Shown: positions 10,204 to 18,635, counted from the stretch's first letter. The stretch is DNA of 64,000 nt from Pelagibacteraceae bacterium AG-325-E23 (GCA_003282945.1 QBYG01000004.1:1-64000), one strand, 5' to 3'. Numbers and translations: made by a program. The notes: generated from the letters alone by a model not told the origin.

Positions 10204-10689
10204 ATGCCTTCATTTGATGTAATAAGTAAAATTAATTATCAAGAATTTGACAATGCTCTTGCAAATTGTTTAAGAGAAATTGCTAACCGATATGATTTTA
10301 AGGGACTTAATATTTCAATTGAGAGAAAAGATAAAGTAATAACTACAATAGCGCCAGATGAATTAAAATTAAAACAAGTAAATGAATTGCTTCAAGTTCA
10401 TCTTATAAGAAGAAAAGTAGATCCAAGAGTAATAGTGGTTAAAAATTCAGAAGGTGCAGCCGGCGGAACCATCAGACAAGTCAGTGAATTAGTGGAGGGT
10501 ATTAGCCAAGAAAATGCTAAGAAGATTATTGCTGATGTAAAAAAACTAAAACTTAAAATCCAAATTAAAATTCAAGGCGAAGAATTAAGAGCGCAAGGAA
10601 AAAAAAGAGATGACCTTCAAGAAGCAATATCTGCAATAGAAGCTATAGATATTGGGCTTCCAATTGAATTTATAAATTTTAGAGATTAA
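10204..10689 (+). CDS. yajQ: YajQ family nucleotide/c-di-GMP-binding protein
   Basis: 161 residues, full length for YajQ/DUF520. It opens with MPSFDVISKINYQEFDNAL and contains RYDFKG and the GGTIRQVSELVEGIS region typical of the family. Xanthomonas and Pseudomonas members bind cyclic di-GMP and nucleic acids; whether this one binds c-di-GMP is unknown, and no diguanylate cyclase is seen in the window. It has about 100 bases of AT-rich DNA upstream, shared with the divergent hydroxyacid dehydrogenase, including a TATAAT at 10189-10194 that could serve as a -10 box. Confidence 0.93.
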   Translation: MPSFDVISKINYQEFDNALANCLREIANRYDFKGLNISIERKDKVITTIAPDELKLKQVNELLQVHLIRRKVDPRVIVVKNSEGAAGGTIRQVSELVEGISQENAKKIIADVKKLKLKIQIKIQGEELRAQGKKRDDLQEAISAIEAIDIGLPIEFINFRD

Positions 10690-10754
10690 TTCAATTTTAA
10701 CTTTGTAGGCTAGATATTGTAATTGAGTAAAATGTCTCTATATATCCCAATCAC

Positions 10755-11691
10755 ATGTCTACTAATCAAATATCCATTAACAATCTCTCAAAAGCATACG
10801 ATAACGGATTTGAAGCTTTAAAAAAAGTTAACTTAGAAATAAAAAAAAGGGGAGATTATAGCCCTTCTAGGACCTAATGGTGCAGGTAAGACAACTTTAA
10901 TCAGTATTATATGTGGTATTGTTACACCTTCGTCAGGAAAAGTAACTGTTGAAAATTTTGATATTATTGAAGATTATCGAGAGACACGTTCAAGAATTGG
11001 ATTAGTCCCTCAAGAGTTAACATTAGAATTATTTGAAACTGTTTTTAACAATGTCTCTTATTCAAGAGGTTTAAATGGAAATAAACCTAACCCAAAACAT
11101 ATAGAAAAAATTTTAAAGGATTTAAGTATGTGGGATAAAAAAGACCTAAGATTAAGACAATTATCTGGTGGAATGAAGAGAAGAGTTTTAATTGCAAAAG
11201 CTTTATCTCATGAACCTTCAATATTATTTTTAGACGAACCAACAGCAGGAGTTGATGTTGAGTTGAGAAGAGATATGTGGAAAGTAGTTGAAGATTTAAG
11301 AAAAACTGGAGTAACAATTATTCTAACCACCCATTATATTGAAGAAGCAGAAGCAATAGCAGATAGGGTGGCAGTTATTAATCAGGGGGAAATAATTGTT
11401 ATTGATGAAACAAAAGAATTATTAAAAAAGATGGGTCAGAAAAAGTTATGTGTAAATCTTCAAAGTGAAATTAGTGAAATTCCTTATAGTTTAGGTAAAT
11501 ATAATTTAGAAATAGGCAAAGATAACAAAACAGTAGAATACACTTATGATGTCAATTCAGAAAGTACTGGGATAACTAACTTACTTAAAGATTTAAAAGA
11601 TGCAGGCTTAAAGCTACAGGATTTAAAAACTGAACAAACTACTTTGGAGAAGATATTTGTTAATTTAGTAAAGGAGAATAATGAAATTTAA
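10755..11691 (+). pseudogene. ABC transporter ATP-binding protein, frameshifted in an A8 run
   Basis: The ATG at 10755 opens a frame that reads into EIKK and is then thrown out of phase at the A8 run 10841-10848, directly before GGGG. Dropping one A restores an intact ABC ATPase of about 311 residues with Walker A GPNGAGKTT, signature LSGGMKRR, Walker B ILFLDEP and switch histidine TTHYIEEAE. The downstream frame has a stop at 10840 and no usual start before 11128, so only the frame-corrected protein would contain Walker A. The permease follows with an 11-base overlap and is intact. This could be an assembly or sequencing error, polymerase slippage that restores some protein, or a real inactivation. 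Confidence 0.85.
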
Positions 11692-12448
11692 TTATTATGC
11701 ATTTAGAGCCATGTATCTTCATGAAATGGATCGTTTTAAAAGAACTTTGTTGCAATCTCTTTTTTCACCAGTGCTTTCAACCTCTTTATACTTTATCGTT
11801 TTTGGTTCAGTGATAGGGGGTTATGTGGAGAATATTGATGGTATCAGTTATGGATCTTTCATTGTTCCAGGTTTATTAATGCTTACGTTGCTTACCCAAT
11901 CAATTAGTAACACTTCATTTGGTATTTTTTTTCCAAAATTTAACGGCACCATGTATGAAATTTTAGCAGCTCCAATTTCTACATTTGAAATTGTCCTTGC
12001 ATTCGTTGGAGCAGGTGCAACTAAAACTTTATTAGTAGGTGTAGTAATTTTTATTACAGCAACTTTTTTTGTAGAAGTTCAAGTGATGTATCCATTACTA
12101 ATGGTTTTTTTATTAGTTCTAGTAGCTTTTACCTTTGCTTTATTTGGTTTTTTAATTGGCTTGATGAGTTCTAACTTTGAACAAATGTCAATTATTCCAA
12201 CATTAGTGGTTACACCCATGGTTTTCTTGGGGGGAAGTTTATATTCTTTAGATATGTTGCCAGAGTTCTGGCAAACTGTTACTTATTTTAATCCAGTAGT
12301 ATATTTAATTAATGGTTTAAGATTTGCGTTCTATGGAGTTTCTGATTTTAATATTTGGATTAGTATTAGCTCAATGGTATTTTTTTTAATAATTTGTGTA
12401 ACAATCGTGTCTGTTTTACTCAAAAAAGGTTATAAAATTAAATCCTAG
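11681..12448 (+). CDS. ABC-2 type transporter permease
   Basis: 255 residues with six predicted membrane helices and the ABC-2 signature region near residue 170 (IIPTLVVTPMVFLGGSLYSLDMLP), as in exporters of the NodJ/DrrB/YadH type. It overlaps the ATPase frame by 11 bases and would be its membrane partner, exporting a lipid, polysaccharide or drug-like compound. The reading frame is complete and shows no decay, which argues against long-standing loss of the ATPase. Confidence 0.88.
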   Translation: MKFNYYAFRAMYLHEMDRFKRTLLQSLFSPVLSTSLYFIVFGSVIGGYVENIDGISYGSFIVPGLLMLTLLTQSISNTSFGIFFPKFNGTMYEILAAPISTFEIVLAFVGAGATKTLLVGVVIFITATFFVEVQVMYPLLMVFLLVLVAFTFALFGFLIGLMSSNFEQMSIIPTLVVTPMVFLGGSLYSLDMLPEFWQTVTYFNPVVYLINGLRFAFYGVSDFNIWISISSMVFFLIICVTIVSVLLKKGYKIKS

Positions 12449-12456
12449 ATACTTAC

Positions 12457-12579
12457 ATGATTGAAATTATTTTAGGTATATTTGTTGTTGTTGTTATAGG
12501 TTTTTATTTATTTAGACCTACCTCCAAACAAGAAGAGAAAGACTTCAAATCTAAAAATAATTGGCGAGGTGGATTTTAA
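12457..12579 (+). CDS. Small single-pass membrane protein (40 aa)
   Basis: A 40-residue frame with one hydrophobic helix (residues 4-20, IILGIFVVVVIGFYLF) and a charged tail ending NNWRGGF. It starts eight bases after the permease stop, so it may be co-transcribed with the ABC exporter. No family is recognised. The short length makes chance possible, although the clean helix-then-charged-tail layout and close spacing favour a real gene. Confidence 0.4.
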   Translation: MIEIILGIFVVVVIGFYLFRPTSKQEEKDFKSKNNWRGGF

Positions 12580-12706
12580 ATGAAAAAACTTTTAGAGATT
12601 ATGGTTCTGTGTTGTAGGATTTTATGTAGAAACTAGTCCCAAACTAGAGCAAGTTGAAACAAATTCGTTGAAAATCATATTGATTAGGAATTTGTTGTGC
12701 CTATAA
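12580..12706 (+). pseudogene. Possible small secreted peptide gene with a frameshift
   Basis: An ATG at 12580 directly follows the preceding stop and gives 18 residues (MKKLLEIMVLCC...) before a TAG. Shifting by one base near 12610 continues as VVGFYVETSPKLEQVETNS to a TAA at 12704-12706, which would make a short signal-peptide-like start followed by a polar tail. This may be a decayed small gene or non-coding leader. The stretch also contains the promoter of the next gene. Weak evidence. Confidence 0.2.
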
Positions 12707-12707
12707 T
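12680..12707 (+). promoter_or_regulatory. Sigma-70-type promoter for the 85-aa protein
   Basis: TTGATT at 12680-12685 and a perfect TATAAT at 12702-12707 are separated by 16 bases. The expected start of transcription is about 12714, giving a leader of roughly 23 bases that ends in an AAAGGA ribosome-binding site before the ATG at 12737. Confidence 0.6.
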
Positions 12708-12736
12708 AATTTAATTAATTAAAGAAAGGAAAAACT

Positions 12737-12994
12737 ATGAACTTTGTTGGAACAACAACATATGAAGGAACTAAAAAAGATGCAGACGAATTATACAGTA
12801 TATTTAAAGATGATCTTGCAAAATGCACGTCATCATTTGAATGGGCACACATCCGTGAAGGTAAAATGATTTTTATTGCAAATGTTACTGATGAAGAAAA
12901 ATTTTATGCCTTATTTGAAGATCAAAGATCTAAAGACTGGAACGCAAAGTTTAATGCTAAAGATGAAGCTTGGAAACTTGAGAAAATAATGTAA
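12737..12994 (+). CDS. Uncharacterised small soluble protein (85 aa)
   Basis: 85 residues, soluble, no signal peptide, rich in acidic and aromatic residues (YEGTKKDADELYSIF near the N-terminus, FEWAHIREGKM in the middle). I do not recognise a family. It has its own good promoter and a ribosome-binding site (AAAGGAAAAACT then ATG), so it is probably a well expressed gene. The next small gene follows after 48 bases. The alternation of strands and helices suggests a compact alpha/beta fold, but that is only an impression. Confidence 0.7.
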   Translation: MNFVGTTTYEGTKKDADELYSIFKDDLAKCTSSFEWAHIREGKMIFIANVTDEEKFYALFEDQRSKDWNAKFNAKDEAWKLEKIM

Positions 12995-13042
12995 CTAGAT
13001 CATAGACTAGATCATTTCGAGATAAATCAAAGGTGTATAGTT

Positions 13043-13270
13043 ATGACGGAAGAAAATCGGCGTAAACTCTGGACTTTGATTGTGGAAGCTGGCGATTATT
13101 TACAAGGACAACTTCCAGATCATCCTAATCATCCTAAAGGCAGAAATCCTTATGCTCATGTAGCAATTTACGTAAAGAGTAAATTCAACGCAAGTTACAA
13201 AGATATTGAGGATGAAAAATTTGATGAAATAGTAAATTATATAAATTTCCTTAAAGAAAATCCTAGCTAA
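13043..13270 (+). CDS. Uncharacterised small protein (75 aa)
   Basis: 75 residues, soluble. A central HPNHPKGRNPYAHVA segment rich in His, Pro and Asn lies between two likely helices. No family recognised. It sits downstream of the 85-residue protein and ends two bases before the stop of the convergent threonine aldolase gene. The motif-like centre is unusual for a random frame, and the codon use matches neighbours, so it is probably real. Confidence 0.65.
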   Translation: MTEENRRKLWTLIVEAGDYLQGQLPDHPNHPKGRNPYAHVAIYVKSKFNASYKDIEDEKFDEIVNYINFLKENPS

Positions 13271-13271
13271 A

Positions 13272-14318
13272 TTAAGATTTAATTATATTTAAAAACGATT
13301 CTACATCTTCTGGATGAGTATTCCAGGCAGCAACTAATCTAACAGCTTTATTTTCCCACTCATCATCATTAATTTTGTAACCATTTGAATTAAATTGATC
13401 AATTATATTTTTTGGTATTTTAACAAAAACCTCATTTGCATCTGTTGGGTAAGCTAATTCAATATTTTTATGTTTCAGCAAGCCTTGGCTTAGTTTTTTC
13501 CCCATAGCATTTGCATGCTTAGCATTTTTTAACCAAACGTCATTTGAGATATAAGCATCTAATTGAGCTGATACAAAACGCATCTTTGATAGTAAATGCC
13601 CTGCTCTTTTCATTAAAAAGGCTAAATTTCCAACTAACTCTGGTTTAAAAAAAATAATGGCTTCAGCTGCTAGGCATCCATTTTTAGTTGCTCCAAATGA
13701 CAGTACATCAATTCCAGACTTCCATGTCATTTCTGCTGGAGTGCAGTTTAATGAAACTAATGCATTTGCAAACCTTGCACCATCCATATGAATATTTAAA
13801 TCATGTTTATGAGTAATCTCTGATATTTTTTTTATTTCATCTAAATTGTAAGCAACACCTGTTTCACACAATTGGGTAATACTTACTGATGAAGGTTGGG
13901 TATGATGTACCACGCCTTTTCCAGAGATATTTCTATCTAGTTCTTCAGCTATAATTTTTCCATTATTACCATCCAGATTTACTAACTTTGCACCTCCAGT
14001 ATAAAATTCGGGAGCTCCACATTCATCTACATTTATATGAGAAAGTCTATGGCAATAGATATTTCCAAAAGAAGGGGTCATGGTTGATAAAGCCAAAGCA
14101 TTAGCTGCTGTTCCTGAGGCTGTTGGAAAAACTATAACTTCTTTTTCAAATATTTCTGAAAATTTGTTTTGTAAGTTTTTTGACAACTCATCATTACCAT
14201 ATGGGGTTTTATCCTCATCATTAGCTTTAACAAGTGCATTTAAGACTTCTGGACATGCACCTGTGACATTATCTGAAGCAAATTTTACTCTTTCTCTTTT
14301 TGTTTTTATCTCAGTCAC
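13272..14318 (-). CDS. ltaE: Low-specificity L-threonine aldolase (PLP)
   Basis: 348 residues, fold-type I PLP enzyme of the threonine-aldolase/beta-eliminating-lyase family. Visible are the substrate-region start FASDNVTGACPEV, the SGTAANALAL turn that binds phosphate, HMDGARFANA with the PLP-contacting Asp near residue 177, and SFGATKNG with the Schiff-base lysine near residue 211. It would cleave threonine or allo-threonine to glycine and acetaldehyde. It lies two bases after the amidinotransferase gene on the same strand, and glycine is the acceptor used by that enzyme's relatives. Confidence 0.88.
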   Translation of the reverse strand: MTEIKTKRERVKFASDNVTGACPEVLNALVKANDEDKTPYGNDELSKNLQNKFSEIFEKEVIVFPTASGTAANALALSTMTPSFGNIYCHRLSHINVDECGAPEFYTGGAKLVNLDGNNGKIIAEELDRNISGKGVVHHTQPSSVSITQLCETGVAYNLDEIKKISEITHKHDLNIHMDGARFANALVSLNCTPAEMTWKSGIDVLSFGATKNGCLAAEAIIFFKPELVGNLAFLMKRAGHLLSKMRFVSAQLDAYISNDVWLKNAKHANAMGKKLSQGLLKHKNIELAYPTDANEVFVKIPKNIIDQFNSNGYKINDDEWENKAVRLVAAWNTHPEDVESFLNIIKS

Positions 14319-14320
14319 AA

Positions 14321-15436
14321 TTATTGCTTTGGAAAATAATCTTTTAATTCACCTTCTCTATAAACATCTGCTGTACAACAATGTAATCCACCTCCAAATG
14401 CATAAGCGTCTCTAAGCTCAACAGGAACAACCTCCATTCCTAATTTATCTAGTTGTTCTGCTTGGTATACTTCACTTTTTTCTACACATACAGTTTTAGG
14501 ATCTAAAACTAAGACATTCATTGATAGCCATGTTGAAGAGTAACATAGAGGTGGGGGTTCGTTATGTGCAGGTTGAGCACTATCAATAATTTCCCAACCG
14601 TTATTTTCAAATAATTTTCTTTGCTCTTTAGGAAGCCTTCTTTGAGGATTGTTAATTATTAAACCTTCCTTGATAGGTGTAAAAGTTGCATCTATATGTA
14701 TTGGATAAGGATCACCTGGAAAATTAACAGCATGAACCCTGTGATCTTTATAATGTCTTTTTAACCAATCAATTCCTTTTAAATTTGTTGTAAAACCATG
14801 TTGTACAACTAAATCTTTACCAAATCTTAGAACGTCAGCAGCATCAAATAATGGCTCCTCTTCAGTGGTTACAAAATATTTATTTTCTGTCCACTCAAGT
14901 CTTTTTTGAATTCCTATTTTATCTGATAAGTAATCTTCTCTGTAATCCTCATCTGTTAATCTAGGTTTAGGAGCAGATTCGTGTCTCATATTTGGATCTG
15001 AATTATAATATTGTTTTAAAAGTGGTCGGTAACATAGATATTCAAACCATCGGCAACGATAACTCATGGTAGCCTCTAAAATTTCATTTCCAATAGTTAA
15101 CAAAACATCTCTAGGTGGCATGCATCCAAACATTGTCTCCGACTGCCAATCTGGTGTAGATGTTTTTTGATTGAAATCAATTGGATCTGGTCTATCAACT
15201 TTAATCCCTCTTTTTTTTAATATGTTTGAAAAATTATCTAAAAGCTGATTTGCTTTATCAACAGTATCTTTAGTTCTTGGACCAAATTTTCCTCTCATAT
15301 CGCTGTCTTCAGGAACTTTGGCGTCTAAAGCTGGCTCAGGGGCAGGTATACAAGTACCATCTGCTTTACCTACTATTACATGTTTCAATGGATCCCATTC
15401 ATTCCAACTATTGACAATTACTTTTTCATTATTCAT
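14321..15436 (-). CDS. Glycine amidinotransferase-like protein (AGAT family)
   Basis: 371 residues, strikingly like vertebrate L-arginine:glycine amidinotransferase, starting with VIVNSWNEWDPLKHVIVGK. The catalytic triad positions are present: Asp in FDAAD (D201), His in HIDATF (H247) and the nucleophile Cys in GGGLHCCT (C353). The enzyme moves the amidino group from arginine to an amine acceptor through a Cys-amidino intermediate. With glycine the product is guanidinoacetate, but relatives use lysine, inosamine or other amines, so the acceptor is not fixed by sequence. It lies between an EamA permease (one base upstream) and threonine aldolase (two bases downstream), as a three-gene operon. 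Confidence 0.85.
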   Translation of the reverse strand: MNNEKVIVNSWNEWDPLKHVIVGKADGTCIPAPEPALDAKVPEDSDMRGKFGPRTKDTVDKANQLLDNFSNILKKRGIKVDRPDPIDFNQKTSTPDWQSETMFGCMPPRDVLLTIGNEILEATMSYRCRWFEYLCYRPLLKQYYNSDPNMRHESAPKPRLTDEDYREDYLSDKIGIQKRLEWTENKYFVTTEEEPLFDAADVLRFGKDLVVQHGFTTNLKGIDWLKRHYKDHRVHAVNFPGDPYPIHIDATFTPIKEGLIINNPQRRLPKEQRKLFENNGWEIIDSAQPAHNEPPPLCYSSTWLSMNVLVLDPKTVCVEKSEVYQAEQLDKLGMEVVPVELRDAYAFGGGLHCCTADVYREGELKDYFPKQ

Positions 15437-15437
15437 T

Positions 15438-16343
15438 TTAGTTTAAACCTATAAATCTTCTATTAGACTGCATAATGAGGCTGTAGTAAAAAATTGACAT
15501 AAAAATAAAAAATCCACCAATAATAGTGTTCGTAGATGGGACTTCATTAATTCCCATCCATGGTAACCACACCCAGAATATTCCACCGATTACCTCAGTG
15601 AGTGAGAGTAAAGTTAGATCAGCTGCTGGAATATTTTTTGATCCAATTGAATACAAAATCAAACCCATGCATACTAGAGTTCCATGAGTAGCAAATAAGG
15701 CTTCATTTTTTCCAGTAGATAAAAAATTAGCATCGTTCGACATAAGCATTACAGCAGAAAATATGAAACAGAAAAACCCCGCAAAGGCTACAGTAGTAAA
15801 TTTTGGCGTTTCTTTTCTCCATCTAAGTGAAACAGAAAAAATTGAGAAACCTAATGCAGAAATAAGTCCAAACACAAGCCCTGGCAATGAATTTTTACCA
15901 GAATTGTCAAAAGCCATTATACATATACCCGCTGCTGCAACTACAATCGCAATCCATACTGTTAATGAAATTTTTTCTTTTAAAAATAAAAATCCTAATA
16001 AGGCCGTTATAAATGGCATTGCCGCAAGACAAAGTAAAGTGATAGCAGCTGTCGTATTAGTAATAGACCATATAAATGTTATCATTGCGGTCCCAAGACC
16101 AATGCCTCCAATTAGACCCGATATACCAACTTTAAAATAATTTTTATAAAACTCTTTTCCTTCCTCAAGGAACAAATACATATTAAGCAAAAGAAAAATA
16201 ACTATTCCTCTTGTAAATAAATATTGCCAAGGAACTGTTTCTGGCTGATCGATGTGTCTTACAACATATGGGCCAAATGACCAAAAAATACCAGCAATTA
16301 ATACGATTGGAATGGCTACTTTAGGATTTTTTAAGTTTAGCAT
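15438..16343 (-). CDS. EamA-family (DMT) transporter
   Basis: 301 residues with ten predicted membrane helices in two EamA repeats, ending repeat one with FLFLKEKIS. It is the first gene of the minus-strand operon with the amidinotransferase and threonine aldolase, so it may move the substrate or product of that pathway (an amino acid or guanidino compound). That link is inferred from position only. It shares the NTTAAITLLCLAAMP-type segment with the EamA protein at 4.7 kb. Confidence 0.87.
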   Translation of the reverse strand: MLNLKNPKVAIPIVLIAGIFWSFGPYVVRHIDQPETVPWQYLFTRGIVIFLLLNMYLFLEEGKEFYKNYFKVGISGLIGGIGLGTAMITFIWSITNTTAAITLLCLAAMPFITALLGFLFLKEKISLTVWIAIVVAAAGICIMAFDNSGKNSLPGLVFGLISALGFSIFSVSLRWRKETPKFTTVAFAGFFCFIFSAVMLMSNDANFLSTGKNEALFATHGTLVCMGLILYSIGSKNIPAADLTLLSLTEVIGGIFWVWLPWMGINEVPSTNTIIGGFFIFMSIFYYSLIMQSNRRFIGLN

Positions 16344-16421
16344 GGGCTATTTTTTTATTTAAGAAGTATGAAAATATAAATATAAATTTGTATAATAACA
16401 ATCAAATAAATACTCAAATTA

Positions 16422-16817
16422 ATGGATATAAATATTTTAAAAATAGCTTCTGATACCAAAAATAATAAACATATTCATAACTGCACTCATTCGATGAAAT
16501 ATAAAAGTCAAATTTGTGGTGATGAGATTGAAATATTTTTAATTATTAAAGACGATGTTATAAAAGATTTCTCTTATCAGTCTCAATCTTGCATATATTG
16601 CAATGCATCTGCAAATTTAGCTACAAAAAATTTTAAGAAAAAAAGTAAAGATAAAATTAAAAATTTTTTAAAATTATTAGATAAGTTTAATGATAAAGAA
16701 AATATTTCATTTCCAAGTGAATGGAAAGAGTTTAAAAAAATCTTTGATAAAAAAAATTATGCAAGAAAAGAATGTTTAACGCTTCCAATAAAAGCTTTAA
16801 AAAAAGTAATACAATAA
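16422..16817 (+). CDS. SufU/NifU-N-like iron-sulfur scaffold protein
   Basis: 131 residues. The three cysteines and the aspartate used by SufU/IscU scaffolds are in place: QICGDEIEI near residue 31, SQSCIYCNASANL near residue 64 and ARKECLTLPIKAL near residue 119. These proteins assemble or relay Fe-S clusters or, in SufU, a zinc-bound persulfide. An extra HNC motif lies upstream at about residue 23. It is followed with no spacing by an HPP membrane protein. No cysteine desulfurase is nearby. Confidence 0.8.
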   Translation: MDINILKIASDTKNNKHIHNCTHSMKYKSQICGDEIEIFLIIKDDVIKDFSYQSQSCIYCNASANLATKNFKKKSKDKIKNFLKLLDKFNDKENISFPSEWKEFKKIFDKKNYARKECLTLPIKALKKVIQ

Positions 16818-17279
16818 ATGAATAAAGATAAAATTATAAAATCCCTTTTAGCGTTGATTTTTACAACTATAACAATTGGTGTTCTCACTTTATTAACTTA
16901 TAAAACTAATTTTGGACTTTTTTTAATTGCATCATTTGGATCCTCAATGGTTCTTTTATATGGTTACCCAGAAAGTCCATTTGCTAAACCTAAAAATATA
17001 TTATTTGGTCATCTAGTAACTTCAACAATTGGAATTCTATTTTATAATTTTATCCCATTGCCAATTTATATATCAATACCTATAGCGGTAGGTCTTGGTG
17101 TTGGATTGATGATTTTACTAGATGTAACTCACCCCCCAGCTGGAGGAAATCCTATTATAGTCATATTGGGCTCAGTATCGTTTGACTATTTATTCTCTCC
17201 AATATTAACTGGATGTTTGATTATAATAGCCTTTGGAATTATTCTGAATAAATTCGTTGCTAAAAAGAAATACCCCTAA
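16818..17279 (+). CDS. HPP-family membrane protein
   Basis: 153 residues with four predicted membrane helices. The HPP signature HPPAGGNP lies near residue 105, and the YGYPESPFAKPKNILFGH segment near residue 48 is also typical. Plant and cyanobacterial HPP proteins have been linked to nitrite movement across membranes, but marine bacterial ones are uncharacterised. Its ATG follows the SufU-like stop directly, so the two are coupled. Confidence 0.85.
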   Translation: MNKDKIIKSLLALIFTTITIGVLTLLTYKTNFGLFLIASFGSSMVLLYGYPESPFAKPKNILFGHLVTSTIGILFYNFIPLPIYISIPIAVGLGVGLMILLDVTHPPAGGNPIIVILGSVSFDYLFSPILTGCLIIIAFGIILNKFVAKKKYP

Positions 17280-17294
17280 TCAACTACTATTCGT

Positions 17295-17373
17295 TTGATT
17301 GATGTTCTAATTTTATGCTACACTTTCTTAAGAAAATATCTATAGAGAGATTTTAAAACATAAATATTAGGAG
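17295..17373 (+). promoter_or_regulatory. Promoter and strong ribosome-binding site of formate dehydrogenase
   Basis: TTGATT (17295-17300) and an extended -10 TGCTACACT, with hexamer TACACT at 17319-17324, are 18 bases apart. An AGGAG at 17369-17373 sits five bases before the ATG at 17379. Most genes here have weak or no Shine-Dalgarno site, so this one suggests high expression of the enzyme. Confidence 0.55.
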
Positions 17374-17378
17374 AAAAA

Positions 17379-18578
17379 ATGAAAGTACTTTGCGTATTAT
17401 ATGATGATCCAAAAGGTGGGATGCCTAAAAGCTACCCATTGTCAGATCTTCCAAAACTAGAAAAATATCCAGATGGGATGACACTACCAAGTCCAAAAGG
17501 TAGAGATTTTACGCCTGGAGAACTATTAGGATGTGTATCTGGTGAATTAGGATTAAGAAAATTTTTAGAGAGTAACGGTCATGAGTTAGTTGTAACAAAT
17601 AGTAAAGATGGTGATGGATGTGAAGCTGACAAACATATCGTTGATGCTGATATAGTTATTTCTCAACCATTCTTTCCATATTATTTAACAAAAGAAAGAA
17701 TTGAAAAAGCAAAAAATTTAAAAATTGCTATCACAGCAGGAATTGGTTCAGACCATGTAGATTTACAGGCAGCAATGGATAATAAAATAGATGTTGTCGA
17801 AGTAACATTTTGTAATTCAAGATCAGTTGCTGAGCACATAGTAATGATGATTGTTTCAATGGTAAGAGATTATCACAACCAACACCGAATTGTTAATGAA
17901 GGTGGATGGAATATTGCTGATGCAGTTCAAAGATCTTACGATGTTGAAGGAATGCACATTGGAACAGTTGCGGCTGGAAGAATTGGTTTAGATGCATTAA
18001 GAAAAATGAAACCATTTGATGTACATCTTCATTATTTTGATAGACATAGATTACCTGAATCAGTTGAAAATGAGTTAAATCTTACTTTTCATGAAACTGT
18101 GGAGTCTATGGTTAAAGTATGTGATGTTGTTACGATTAACTGTCCTCTTCATCCTGAAACAGAAAATTTATTTGATGATGAAATGATATCTAAAATGAAA
18201 AAAGGTGCATACATTGTAAATACAGCAAGAGGTAAAATTTGTAATAGAGATGCAATTGCTAAAGCTTTAGAAAGTGGTCAACTAAGTGGATATGCAGGAG
18301 ACGTGTGGTTTCCTCAGCCAGCTCCAAACGATCATGTATGGAGAACAATGCCAAACCATGGAATGACACCTCATACTTCTGGAACCTCCTTATCTGCTCA
18401 AGCTAGATATGCAGACGGTGTTAGAGAAATACTTGAGTGCTTTTTTGATGGTACTGAAATGAGAGATCAATACTTAATAGTCAAAGATGGGCAGTTAGCA
18501 GGAATGGGCGCTCACTCATATAGTAAAGGAAGCGCTACAGGCGGTTCTGAAGAAGCGGCAAAATATCAAAAAAAATAG
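17379..18578 (+). CDS. fdh: NAD-dependent formate dehydrogenase
   Basis: 399 residues, the length of the cofactor-free Pseudomonas-type enzyme. Residues align with the known catalytic set at the same numbers: I122, N146, R284, Q313 and H332, with the NAD motif GTVAAGRIG at 195-203 and the adenosine-ribose Asp D221. It oxidises formate to CO2 and makes NADH, the last step of C1 oxidation. In SAR11 this would drain formate from methyl-group oxidation. Asp at 221 fits NAD rather than NADP. It is monocistronic or leads into msrA 57 bases later. Confidence 0.95.
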   Translation: MKVLCVLYDDPKGGMPKSYPLSDLPKLEKYPDGMTLPSPKGRDFTPGELLGCVSGELGLRKFLESNGHELVVTNSKDGDGCEADKHIVDADIVISQPFFPYYLTKERIEKAKNLKIAITAGIGSDHVDLQAAMDNKIDVVEVTFCNSRSVAEHIVMMIVSMVRDYHNQHRIVNEGGWNIADAVQRSYDVEGMHIGTVAAGRIGLDALRKMKPFDVHLHYFDRHRLPESVENELNLTFHETVESMVKVCDVVTINCPLHPETENLFDDEMISKMKKGAYIVNTARGKICNRDAIAKALESGQLSGYAGDVWFPQPAPNDHVWRTMPNHGMTPHTSGTSLSAQARYADGVREILECFFDGTEMRDQYLIVKDGQLAGMGAHSYSKGSATGGSEEAAKYQKK

Positions 18579-18635
18579 AGTTTTAAATATAAAACATTAA
18601 AGGTAAGCTATTATTAATCTAGATAGCTACCTTTA

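Noticed and set aside
11128-11691. ABC ATPase starting at the ATG 11128 as a stand-alone protein
   Set aside because: It lacks Walker A, which lies upstream in the same frame; the frame-corrected gene from 10755 explains the sequence better.
13272-16343. Riboswitch (glycine or SAM type) controlling the amidinotransferase unit
   Set aside because: Only 78 bases separate the EamA start from the divergent SufU-like gene, with no paired-arm structure recognised.
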